From Acidobacteriota bacterium (GTDB taxonomy: Bacteria > Acidobacteriota > Terriglobia > UBA7540): DNA of 64,000 nucleotides. Shown one piece after another: positions 36,967 through 45,313 of the stretch; the stretch's first letter is position 1, and each line of letters begins with the position of its first letter. The translations under genes were made by a program, and so were the position numbers. Under the pieces are notes generated by a model. The model saw only the letters and a program-made list of their open reading frames with translations, ran no database searches and had not been told where the DNA came from. The stretch covers positions 21,491-85,490 of the forward strand of contig CADDZC010000008.1 in assembly GCA_902812365.1 (NCBI GenBank), written 5' to 3'.

Positions 36967-37902
36967 ATGGAAAGCGTCAAGATCATCGAATGCCCCCGCG
37001 ATGCCTGGCAGGGCTTGAAACGCGTGATTCCGACGGACGCTAAGGTTGCCTACCTGCGGCGTCTGATCGAAGCGGGTTTTCGCCACCTCGATGCCGTCAG
37101 CTTCGTGGCGCCCCAGTACGTTCCCCAAATGGCGGATAGCGAGCAGGTGATCGAAGGGCTTCGCGAGAGCGGAGCCCTGGGCGGGGGAGATGGCCAGCGA
37201 GCCGTGGAAGCCCGAGGGTGGCCGGCGGGCTCAACGCCCGAGATTATCGGCATTGTGGTTAACGAACCGGGCCTGGAACGGGCGTTGAAGGCTCGCGGCC
37301 TGACTACTGTCGGGTATCCCTATTCCATCTCCGCCCACTTTCGCCGGGCCAACGCCAATATGTCGAAGGCGGAATCGCAAGCGCTGGTCGAGAAGATGCA
37401 GTCTGCCGTCTCGGCCCCCGACGCGCCCATCCGCGGCCTGATCGTTTACATCTCGATGGCCTTTGGGAACAACTACGGCGAGCCGTGGGGGCCGGAGCTC
37501 GTCGAAGAGGCTCTGCTGTGGCTCCGGTGCATTGGCGTGCGGCAGGTTTCACTCGCGGATACCATCGGGACAGCCTCGCCCCGCCAAGTCGGCGAGCTCT
37601 ACGCGGCCGTGAAAGCGGCCGCCGCCGGCATTGAACTCGGTGTGCACCTGCACAGCCGGCCGGAAGGGGCAGCGGAAAAGATACTGGCCGCCTACGAGGC
37701 CGGATGCCGCCGCTTCGATTGCGCGCTCACCGGCCTTGGCGGCTGCCCTTTTGCCGGAGACCACCTGGTGGGAAATATCCCGACGGAAATTGCGGTCAGC
37801 ACGTTGTCGGCGTGCGGAATTGAGACGGGCATCGAACCGTGGGCCCTGCTCGCCGCCTTGGAAGCCACCCAGGAGATTCGGCAGAAGTACGCGGAGGCGT
37901 AA
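36967..37902 (+). CDS. Hydroxymethylglutaryl-CoA lyase family protein
   Basis: 311 aa TIM-barrel lyase that would split HMG-CoA into acetoacetate and acetyl-CoA at the end of leucine degradation. CPRDAWQG supplies the Arg-Asp pair of the active site, HLDAVSFVAPQYVPQMAD is the conserved second-strand region, GVHLHS gives two metal His (the usual following Asp is Ser), GLGGCPFAGD has the catalytic Cys, and GNIPTE the Asn ligand. The HLHS rather than HxHD form marks a branch of the family. It lies 34 nt after the carboxyltransferase stop and 19 nt before the hydratase. Confidence 0.85.
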   Translation: MESVKIIECPRDAWQGLKRVIPTDAKVAYLRRLIEAGFRHLDAVSFVAPQYVPQMADSEQVIEGLRESGALGGGDGQRAVEARGWPAGSTPEIIGIVVNEPGLERALKARGLTTVGYPYSISAHFRRANANMSKAESQALVEKMQSAVSAPDAPIRGLIVYISMAFGNNYGEPWGPELVEEALLWLRCIGVRQVSLADTIGTASPRQVGELYAAVKAAAAGIELGVHLHSRPEGAAEKILAAYEAGCRRFDCALTGLGGCPFAGDHLVGNIPTEIAVSTLSACGIETGIEPWALLAALEATQEIRQKYAEA

Positions 37903-37921
37903 CACCGCCAAGGGACGGGCC

Positions 37922-38725
37922 GTGACGTACCATACTTTGAAGCTCGCGTACGACCAGGAGCTCGCCACTGTCACCTTGAACCGCCCCGAGAAACGCAATG
38001 CGCTCTCGCTCGACATGATGGACGAACTGCAAGCGGCGCTGGACGGGATCGAGGCCGGCCCGGCCCGCGCCGTGATCCTGACCGGCGCCGGCCCGGCGTT
38101 CTGCGCGGGAATGGACCTCGCGGCCTTGCGCTCCGCTCCGCCCCCCGGAAACCCCGCCGTTCCGGACGACTCTCGCCGCGCCGCCCAGCTGTTCCGGCGG
38201 ATTTACAGCTTCACCAAGCCCCTCATCGCCGCCGTCAACGGCCCAGCTCTGGCGGGAGGCTGCGGCATCGCCACGCTGTGCGACTTCACGCTGGCATCCC
38301 CCGAGGCCAAGTTCGGGTACACGGAAACCCGCATCGGATTCATGCCCGCCCTCGTCGCCGTGTTTCTCGTCCGCCAGATTGGGGAAAAGCGCGCCCGCGA
38401 GCTGCTGCTCTCGGCGCGCGTCTTCGAGGCTCGAGAGGCGCAACGCCTGGGGCTGGTGGATGAGGTCGTGGCACCGGGCATGCTGATGGAACGCGCTCGC
38501 GAGCTGGCCAGCCAGCTCTTCGAACTGAGCCCGACGAGTCTTGCGTCCACGAAGCGCCTGCTCGCGCGGCTGAGCGCCGACCAACTTGACCGCGAGCTGG
38601 AGATAGCCCTCGGGGAAAGCGCCCGTATCCGCTCCACGGCCGATTTCCAGGAGGGCCTGGCGGCCTTCTTTGAGAAACGCAAACCCGCCTGGACGCGCCC
38701 GCGCGGCCCCTCGCCCCGGCCCTAG
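37922..38725 (+). CDS. Enoyl-CoA hydratase/isomerase family protein
   Basis: 267 aa crotonase-fold enzyme. VTLNRPEKRNALSLDMMDEL starts it in the typical way, GAGPAFCAGMDLAAL and LAGGCGIATLCDFTLAS form the two oxyanion-hole segments, and TETRIGFMPALVAVFL precedes the C-terminal helix. Between HMG-CoA lyase and carboxyltransferase it probably acts as methylglutaconyl-CoA hydratase (inference from context). The open frame runs back to 37631 over the lyase gene; I take the GTG at 37922 as start because it begins the conserved N-terminus and clears the upstream stop. Confidence 0.88.
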   Translation: MTYHTLKLAYDQELATVTLNRPEKRNALSLDMMDELQAALDGIEAGPARAVILTGAGPAFCAGMDLAALRSAPPPGNPAVPDDSRRAAQLFRRIYSFTKPLIAAVNGPALAGGCGIATLCDFTLASPEAKFGYTETRIGFMPALVAVFLVRQIGEKRARELLLSARVFEAREAQRLGLVDEVVAPGMLMERARELASQLFELSPTSLASTKRLLARLSADQLDRELEIALGESARIRSTADFQEGLAAFFEKRKPAWTRPRGPSPRP

Positions 38726-38750
38726 CTCCAGACTCCTACAAGCGATTGGG

Positions 38751-39131
38751 CTAGTATCCTCCCGGCCCCGAAGGGGCAGAAGCCCTCATGACAGCCAGCG
38801 GCAGCCGGGCGAAAGCCGCGCGATTCGCCAGCGGATCGAGCACGTTGACCTGCATCCAGTAGCGGCCGGGCGGAAACTGATCGAGCGGGATCTTAACCAG
38901 GTACTGCGTCTGATCTTTGGAAGAGGACTCCACCTGTCCCGTAAAACGGCCGGCTTCCGAGGTTTTGACCGTCCGCGGAAGAAAACGAGGGCAACCGCGG
39001 AAGGCGCGGCCGAAACTTCTCGACTTCCCTCCGAGCCCGCCCGCTTCCCGGGCCTCGGGGGGATATGATTCCAGGTAGACGTAAAGGTTCTGGTTGGTGC
39101 GAAGAACGCGGGTGACACTGGGTAAAATCAT
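38751..39131 (-). pseudogene. C-terminal fragment of a VWFA-related acidobacterial protein
   Basis: Minus-strand frame beginning MILPSVTRVLRTNQNLYVYLE and ending FPPGRYWMQVNVLDPLANRAAF, the C-terminal beta-domain common in acidobacterial VWFA-related proteins. The middle (about 38960-39060) has lost homology in this frame, and another frame holds APSAVALVFFRGR there, so small indels are present. No VWFA domain precedes it; the sequence just upstream belongs to a different family. The piece is too short and misjoined to be functional. Confidence 0.6.
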
Positions 39132-39138
39132 GAAGCCG

Positions 39139-39440
39139 CCCCAAGCGAGCGTTGTGCCGGCCGCGACTGAGGATTAGAACGCCGGCGGCCCGCCACGTTT
39201 GGTTGTGGGTGAGCGATGGGAGGGTGTCATTGAGGCCGGCGAAATTGGTGAAGTTCAGGATCGGCAAACCCCAGTCCAACAGATTCTGCGAGACTCCTTG
39301 AATGCCTAACTGGCCGGAGATGTCTTGCTGAAAGGCGAAAGGGTTCAACAGCGAGAGACGCTGGCGGTTGAGGTTCAGCGTGAGGCGGTTAACCGCGTGA
39401 GGCGAAAAGTTGTGAATTTCGCCGAGGTTGACGTTCTGGC
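39139..39440 (-). pseudogene. Internal fragment of a TonB-dependent (Oar-like) receptor
   Basis: In the minus-strand frame opening at 39525, residues 30-129 read NVNLGEIHNFSPHAVNRL, then GIQGVSQNLLDWGLPILNFT, NFAGLND and RGRHNARLG. This is a mid-barrel segment of the long receptors of the type found at 52654-56205. It has no signal peptide, plug or C-terminal strand. It runs directly into the VWFA-like fragment near 39135, so the two remnants were fused by a deletion. Confidence 0.6.
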
Positions 39441-39714
39441 TGCGGGATGACCGGGCGCTCGTCGGCGCCGGAAAGTTGGATGCTCCGCGCGAGCGGGAGG
39501 AACTGAAAAAGTAAAAGATATTCACATTATTTTAAGACGAAATCTAATGCCCAACACGAACCATCAAACGGTCGCTCGCTCCCGCCATCTCGGCGCGACG
39601 AGGTGTCCACCCCGCTTGACTAACCAGACGAAAAGACCCCGCTTCCGGTTGCACCTAATTTTGGCGTAACCGGAGCGCTCCCCTTTACGTTTATGGTTAC
39701 ATCAGGAGGTGGAC

Positions 39715-40386
39715 ATGAAAAGACAGATTCTTATCAGCATGGTTGCCGCAGGAGCGCTCGCTGCCCTGGGCGCTTGGGCGCAGAACCAACCACAGGGCCC
39801 CCCCGAAGCGGCGGGCCGCGGCCAGCGTATGATGGGCACCATCACCGCGGTGGGAGTAAATCAGTTTACGATCAAGAAAAGGGACGGAACATCCCAGGTT
39901 ATCCTCGTGAACGGCCAAACTCAGATCAGCGAAGGCCGGCGGCAAAATCGGAAAGCCATTCAGCTGGAAGATTTGAAAACCGGCGACGGAGTATTTGTGA
40001 TGGGCCAGCCGGATGCCAGCCAACAGTTTGTCGCCTCCGTGGTGCATCGCATTCCAGCCGCCATGATGGAATGGTTGGAGAGCAATCGCGGTGGCCGGGC
40101 GTTTGGTCAGGTCGAGTCCATTGACGGTAACCAGATTAAGGTTCGCAACCGCCAAGGCGAGCAGACCATTACCGTGACGGACCAAACCGCTTTCGCGAAG
40201 GACGGCCAGCCGATCTCGCTCAAGGACCTCAAAATCGGCGACCGCATCTTCGCCATTGGGGAGGAATCGAACGGCCAGTTCACGGCGGCTCGGGTCGTGA
40301 CCGGACAGTTCGGCGGCCGCGGATATGGTCGACCGGGTCGAGGGCAAGGGGGACCGGCGCAGAACCCTCCCCAAAACAATCCGTAA
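39715..40386 (+). CDS. Secreted protein with two DUF5666-like repeats
   Basis: 223 aa. Signal peptide residues 1-23 (KRQILISMVAAGALAALGAWA then QNQ). Two similar beta-rich units follow: RMMGTITAVGVNQFTIKKRDG to FVMGQPD and RAFGQVESIDGNQIKVRNRQG to FAIGEES, each ending in a D-x-K-x-G-D-x-x-[FV] turn (LKTGDGVFV, LKIGDRIFA). The tail is Gly/Arg/Pro/Gln-rich. DUF5666-type folds are OB-like and found in periplasmic proteins of unknown role. An AGGAGG site 5 nt before ATG 39715 decides the start. Confidence 0.8.
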   Translation: MKRQILISMVAAGALAALGAWAQNQPQGPPEAAGRGQRMMGTITAVGVNQFTIKKRDGTSQVILVNGQTQISEGRRQNRKAIQLEDLKTGDGVFVMGQPDASQQFVASVVHRIPAAMMEWLESNRGGRAFGQVESIDGNQIKVRNRQGEQTITVTDQTAFAKDGQPISLKDLKIGDRIFAIGEESNGQFTAARVVTGQFGGRGYGRPGRGQGGPAQNPPQNNP

Positions 40387-40454
40387 GGCCCAAAAGAACG
40401 GTCAACGGCGCATGAACGCGGCCGCCCGGCCCCCCGAGAGCTGGGGCACGGCCG

Positions 40455-42854
40455 TCACCACTGGAGCGAGTCCCGAAGTTTCATGAGACGACTGCGGTCG
40501 AGTTGCGGGCGTGCAGCCTCGTCGGAGCATGCTCGAAACTCGCCGCGGCCGTCCAGGCTCCACTCGAACCGTTCCAGTGACCGATCAGCGGCTACGAACG
40601 GATGAGCCTCCAGCGCTAAGTAGCTGCCGTGGCACAAGATAAGATGGGCACTGGTGGCGCAGGCGGCCATGTAAGCGAATGCTGCGTCACTTTCCCAAGG
40701 TCCGAGCTTCCATGGTTTGCCAGGCCGTGCAAAGGCCACAACGCATTGGCTTTGGCGGTCAGTGTAGCGAAATCCGGCAGCCGCGGGGTTGGCTGCATCA
40801 GCCCGGATTCGCGTCAGGTTTCCCCAGGTTTCATCACAATCCTTTGAGACCTGCCGAACAGGCATCAAAATGACTGTAAATTCAGCCGGCACAGTCACTT
40901 GGAGCCGATAAGTGAGCACCGGAGCGGACTCGGCGACCCCATAGACCGGCGACACCTCCCCCTCCTCAATATGTTCCACCCAGCCGTGCCCTTCGACGGG
41001 CAGGAACACTAAACCGCCATGGGGCTCCGACGAGTCTTCGGGCCATGCCACCGTGGCGCGCCCGCCGCATTTTCGCAGCCGGAGCCCCAGGCCGAGGTGC
41101 CAGCGTAACTCAAGCTGATGCAACCCTTTACCTTCAGCCACGTCTCTCACCCACCACCGCCCGCACGGCTCCCGAAACACCCATCGCCGGTGCAGGACGG
41201 GGTCGGGTAACCGCCGGTATCCATCATGGCTGCCGGCGAAGAGGTCAAAGCTTTTTCCCGCCACCCACATTTCCGCCCGGGGTTCCGGCATGGTGCGCCA
41301 CCCGAAGGGCCCCGCCCGTTCCCCCTGGCTCCATCGGTCGACCCGGAGCGTGCTGTGCGCCCCGGTACCCCGAAACGCTTCTCGTTCTCGGCCGGTAGCC
41401 GAGACGTAGCCATAGGTTCCAGGATCCGCCAGCCATTCCCGCCCGTTTACGACCAGGTGAACACTGAGGGCGTCGGCGTGGGCGTGGCCGCGCGTGCTGC
41501 TGGTGGCCGATCCTGCCTGGATCACCAGCCGCCGGGGCAGGGGTTTCGAGCCCGCCAGGACGTAAAGGCCGCTTTGCGAGAATCCGCGAGACTGGGCACA
41601 GAGCTCTCGCGTCTCGAGATCATCGAACGCCTTCAGGCCCTCCGGCCCAAGAAGCCAGAGCGACTCCTCGCGCCAGCCGCCCGCCGCGGCCTTGAAGTCG
41701 GCGCGGCGGAACAGCACGGCTCCGGTCGCCAGCGGATCGAGCAGGTGCTCGGCGCGGTTGCGCTGAGGGTCAAAGAGCCGCCCGCCGTCATCGTCCCCGA
41801 AGCGCGGGGGAGGACCGCCGTAGGCTAGCGCCAGAAGAACCTCCAGCATGGCCAGCAGGCGGTCGTCAAAAATGGGCGGAATGGCGATGCCGTTGGCGGC
41901 GGCCAGCAAGCGGGCGTGAAGGAAAAGGTCGAGCGCGTAGACGTGATAATACAGCGATTGCTCAAAGTGCAGGCCGTCGCGCCGTACCTGCCTCCCCGCC
42001 TCCCGAAGCATCACTCGCCAGCCCAGATTACGCCAGCGTCGCGCCGTCGGAAGGCTTGGATCCACAGTGCCGATGAAAAATAGCCCCACGGCCTCGCCCA
42101 GCAAATGCGTGTTGGGCGAGAAGTAGGTGGAAAGATACCGCTCGATGTGACGGCCGCTCAGAGCGAGCGCCCGCCGCCAGGCCGGCTCAAAGTCCCGGGG
42201 CACGGCGGGAGACCCGGCCAGCAACTGTTTCATCCAAATCCAAGACAGGCTGCGGAGAGCCACTTCGAGGCTGCTTGCCCAGTTGATGCCGAAGGGATAG
42301 CGGTTTCGCCTCAGCCAGTGGCGCCACTGACCGAACAACTCGGCGGCAAAGCGTTCTTCGCCGGTGAGGCGATACGCCTTGGCAAGCGTCACCAGATGCT
42401 GGTGCCGGTTCAGCTCCCAAATCACCTTGTGGTCTCCGACTTGGTGGAAGTCAAGGTAGCGGATGCGATACCACGCCTTTCGCGGAGCGCGCCGGGCGTG
42501 CGCGGCGTCAAGGTGCCAATCAATTTCAGCGCCGTAATCGAGGCCGCGGTAACCGAGCAGGTCAAACTCATGGCGACAGATGCGCTCCGCTTGCGCAAGG
42601 ATGCGGCCGGCCTCGCCGGGCAGCCGTTCGCGCAACAACCGGGCGATTTCCGGGACTTCGGCGGGGGTGAAGAAAAATCGCCCCGGGGTGCGCGGACGGC
42701 CGTCGAGCCGGACCTCAGCGGGCGTCCAGCCGAGCGGATAGGCGACCCAATCCAGGCGCTTCCAGCATTCCTGGGCGCCGCGCGTCTTCAGCTCATCCCA
42801 CGAAGCACGGTTGAAATGCCCGAGAATCTTGCGAGCTGTGGTGAGCAGAGGCAT
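40455..42854 (-). CDS. Heparinase II/III family polysaccharide lyase
   Basis: 799 aa. The N-terminal half is an alpha-toroid (alginate lyase-like) with SPNTHLLGEAVGLFFIG, FEQSLYYHVYALDLFL and DDGGRLFDP; the C-terminal heparinase II/III domain begins near residue 440 with STRGHAHADALSVHLVVNG followed by DPGTYGYVS. These His and Tyr residues match the catalytic set of the family. No signal peptide is seen at ATG 42854, which is unusual for a lyase of secreted polymer, although exopolysaccharide loci often carry such cytoplasm-start genes. It may trim or degrade the polymer. Confidence 0.88.
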   Translation of the reverse strand: MPLLTTARKILGHFNRASWDELKTRGAQECWKRLDWVAYPLGWTPAEVRLDGRPRTPGRFFFTPAEVPEIARLLRERLPGEAGRILAQAERICRHEFDLLGYRGLDYGAEIDWHLDAAHARRAPRKAWYRIRYLDFHQVGDHKVIWELNRHQHLVTLAKAYRLTGEERFAAELFGQWRHWLRRNRYPFGINWASSLEVALRSLSWIWMKQLLAGSPAVPRDFEPAWRRALALSGRHIERYLSTYFSPNTHLLGEAVGLFFIGTVDPSLPTARRWRNLGWRVMLREAGRQVRRDGLHFEQSLYYHVYALDLFLHARLLAAANGIAIPPIFDDRLLAMLEVLLALAYGGPPPRFGDDDGGRLFDPQRNRAEHLLDPLATGAVLFRRADFKAAAGGWREESLWLLGPEGLKAFDDLETRELCAQSRGFSQSGLYVLAGSKPLPRRLVIQAGSATSSTRGHAHADALSVHLVVNGREWLADPGTYGYVSATGREREAFRGTGAHSTLRVDRWSQGERAGPFGWRTMPEPRAEMWVAGKSFDLFAGSHDGYRRLPDPVLHRRWVFREPCGRWWVRDVAEGKGLHQLELRWHLGLGLRLRKCGGRATVAWPEDSSEPHGGLVFLPVEGHGWVEHIEEGEVSPVYGVAESAPVLTYRLQVTVPAEFTVILMPVRQVSKDCDETWGNLTRIRADAANPAAAGFRYTDRQSQCVVAFARPGKPWKLGPWESDAAFAYMAACATSAHLILCHGSYLALEAHPFVAADRSLERFEWSLDGRGEFRACSDEAARPQLDRSRLMKLRDSLQW

Positions 42855-42995
42855 GTCTCGCGCCTATCGTAGCGGTTTCTGTGGCCGGCCACAATTTCGG
42901 CCTCGGTTAACAAATGACTGGATACCACAACAGGACGCGCCAGGGCGCCGAGCGGAAGATCGAGCCGCCTTACCTCCATCATGCTATAGTGTCCT

Positions 42996-43955
42996 TTGAC
43001 GCAAGGAGATTTTCGCCTGATTTCTCAGGGCGGGACGGCTTGGCTTGAGTGCGCGAGCCTGGCGAGGTTCTCCTGGCTCGTCCACGCCTTTGGGACGCGC
43101 CTGGCGGGGCATGGGCCAGCGTCCGCTTCCGGACTCGGCACCGGCGCCACCGGTCTCGGCGAGCCGAGGAACGCCCCGACCGAGCGCACGGGCCTTCCGG
43201 AAGTGCCCGGTGCCACCGGCTTCTCCGTCGCCTCGCTCCAGCAGGTCCATTCGGCCAACATCTACCGAGTCTCGCGCGCCGGCGGCGGCCTGCGCTATCA
43301 AGCATTGCCGCCGATCTCCAATGCGCGGTCAATCGCCGCTCGCGGAGCGAGTGTCGCCAGCGCCGGGCCGTTCTGCGGCGACGCGATGATCACCGGCCAG
43401 CCCGGTATTCTGCTTTCGATTCGCACGGCGGACTGTTTGCCGATTCTGCTCGTTGATGCCCGCCACGGCGCTGCCGCGGCGATTCACTGCGGATGGCGCG
43501 GCGCGCTCACCGGAATTGTTGAGAAGAGCGTGGTGGAAATGCGGCGGGCTTTCGAGTCTCGCCCGGAAGAACTGCTGGCAGCCATGGGCCCTTCGATCCG
43601 AGCTTGCTGCTATGAAGTGGGAGACGAGGTCGTCAGTGCCTTTCGTGAGCGACTCGCCTCGGTCGAAGGTCTCTTTCGGATTGTCTCCCAGGCTGCCCTT
43701 CCCCCAGATCAACCTCCACGGGAGACGACATCAGCCGCGGAAACCGCGGCCGCCTGCCGTTCTCGAAACGCCCCTCGCCGGCACTTGGATCTGGTTGCGG
43801 CCGCCCGCCGGCAGCTCCTCGCGGCCGGCTTGCAGGCGCCTAACCTCTTCGTGGCGGATTACTGTACCGCATGCCGCCCCGACCTATTTTTCTCCTACCG
43901 CCGCGAGGGGAACTCCACCGGGCGGATGACGGCGCTGATCGGGATCAGCAACTGA
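42996..43955 (+). CDS. pgeF: PgeF/YfiH family laccase-domain protein (purine nucleoside phosphorylase)
   Basis: About 315 aa. SLQQVHSANI, RTADCLPILL, HCGWRGALTGI, GPSIRACCYEVG and FFSYRREGNSTGRM are the copper/zinc ligands and signature blocks of the YfiH family, now known as purine nucleoside phosphorylases and peptidoglycan-editing factors. The frame opens at TTG 42996, but the only good ribosome site, AAGGAG at 43003-43008, lies inside it and sits 8 nt before a CTG at 43017, so initiation at CTG is possible. A TATAGT box at 42985-42990 would put the transcript start near 42997. About 40 extra residues (P/A-rich) lie between the first strand and QQVH. Confidence 0.88.
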   Translation: MTQGDFRLISQGGTAWLECASLARFSWLVHAFGTRLAGHGPASASGLGTGATGLGEPRNAPTERTGLPEVPGATGFSVASLQQVHSANIYRVSRAGGGLRYQALPPISNARSIAARGASVASAGPFCGDAMITGQPGILLSIRTADCLPILLVDARHGAAAAIHCGWRGALTGIVEKSVVEMRRAFESRPEELLAAMGPSIRACCYEVGDEVVSAFRERLASVEGLFRIVSQAALPPDQPPRETTSAAETAAACRSRNAPRRHLDLVAAARRQLLAAGLQAPNLFVADYCTACRPDLFFSYRREGNSTGRMTALIGISN

Positions 43956-44066
43956 CGCCCGGAGCGGTGCCGCGCTCAACCCCACCCTCAGCTCGGAATG
44001 GGGAAATCAACCCGCAGACGGCCGGCTTGATTGCAGCGCAACCAGAAAGGGCGGCCCAGCGGATGC

Positions 44067-45251
44067 CTAGAATTCGGCCAGACTCAACTGGCCGCAGGCG
44101 GCCATAATGTCCTGCCCGCGCGATACCCGAATGAAGGTCGGAACGCGGCGCTGAGTCAGCACTCGCTGAAAAGCCAACACGCGCTCGACGGGTGGCGGCC
44201 GGTAAGGCAACCCCTCGCCAGCGTTGTAGGGAATCAAATTGACCCGCGAGGGGAGGTTACCGAGCAGGTCGGCGACGCGGCCGGCGTCAGTTTCGGAATC
44301 GTTGATGCCGTCCAGCAGCACGTACTCAAAGGTCAGGCGTTCACGTGGTCGCAGGGGGTAACGCCGGCAGGCGTCGATCAGCTCTTTCAGAGAATACTTC
44401 CGGCTAATCGGCATCAACTGGGCACGTTGCTCTTCCGTGGAGGCGTTGAGCGAAATGGCGAGCTTCGGGCGCACCGGCTCGGCGGCCAAGTCCCGGATGC
44501 GGGGTACGATGCCTGAAGTCGAGACGGTGATGCGGCGGGGCGAGAGGCCACAGCCCTCGGGATCGGCAAGAATCCGGACGACCTTCATGACCGCCGTGAA
44601 ATTAAGCAGCGGCTCGCCCTGGCCCATGAACACCACGTTCAGACGCGGTGAGGTGGGCCAAGGCGCCGGGGCAGCCGCGCTCGCCCCCTTTCCGGCCCAC
44701 AAGTGCTGGTCCTCGGCGACCGCCAGCACTTGGCCCAGAATCTCGCCCGCTGTCAGATTCCGTCGGAAACCGAGCAGCCCGGTGAAACAGAATTTACAGT
44801 CGACGGCGCAGCCAGCCTGCGCGGATATACAGAGCGTGACGCGTGGCGCTTCCCGTGAAGGGGACAACCCCGGCAGAAGGCGGGCGGAAGGCGCCGCCCG
44901 GCTCCGATCCTGCCGTGACGCGATGCGCCACGGCATATAGACGGCTTCCACCGTGACTCCATCTTCGAGCCTCAGCAAATAGCGCACGGATTCGTCGCGA
45001 GAGGCGATCCGGCGGACGATGGCCGGATACGCAATCTCGTAATGGCGCGCCAGCTGATGCCGGAAACAACGGTCGAGGTCGGTCAAAGCCGCGAAGTCGC
45101 GCACGTGGCGCCGGTACAAACCCTGATAAAGCTGAACACCCCGATAGCGCGGCTGCCTGAAGTCGATCGCGAGTTGATTGAACTCCTGGCGATCGAATCC
45201 CAGCAGATTCCGCGGTCGAGTCAGCGCCTCGGCAGCCATGGCCTGTGCCAT
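44067..45251 (-). CDS. rlmN: 23S rRNA (adenine2503-C2)-methyltransferase
   Basis: 394 aa radical SAM methylase. CAVDCKFCFTG holds the CxxxCxxC cluster, GRMGQGEP-type motif is VFMGQGEPLLNF, VSTSGIVP and LAISLNAS follow, and ISRGQDIMAACGQL carries the second catalytic Cys near the C-terminus; the first is in the N-terminal half of the cluster loop. It methylates A2503 of 23S rRNA and tRNA A37. There is an insert of about 15 residues (SARLLPGLSPSREAPR) before the cluster. Start: ATG 45251. Confidence 0.93.
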   Translation of the reverse strand: MAQAMAAEALTRPRNLLGFDRQEFNQLAIDFRQPRYRGVQLYQGLYRRHVRDFAALTDLDRCFRHQLARHYEIAYPAIVRRIASRDESVRYLLRLEDGVTVEAVYMPWRIASRQDRSRAAPSARLLPGLSPSREAPRVTLCISAQAGCAVDCKFCFTGLLGFRRNLTAGEILGQVLAVAEDQHLWAGKGASAAAPAPWPTSPRLNVVFMGQGEPLLNFTAVMKVVRILADPEGCGLSPRRITVSTSGIVPRIRDLAAEPVRPKLAISLNASTEEQRAQLMPISRKYSLKELIDACRRYPLRPRERLTFEYVLLDGINDSETDAGRVADLLGNLPSRVNLIPYNAGEGLPYRPPPVERVLAFQRVLTQRRVPTFIRVSRGQDIMAACGQLSLAEF

Positions 45252-45313
45252 CCCTTCGTCTTTATTTTATGGTATCACGCGCGAGGGCTGGGGACGGCCG
45301 GGATAGGCTGCCG

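Noticed and set aside
35715..36986. 423-codon minus-strand frame over the carboxyltransferase
   Set aside because: Long only because of GC-rich codon bias on the coding strand; no motif in its translation.
45251..45313. Gap between rlmN and selB as a regulatory region
   Set aside because: It is a short spacer with no inverted repeat or promoter pattern.
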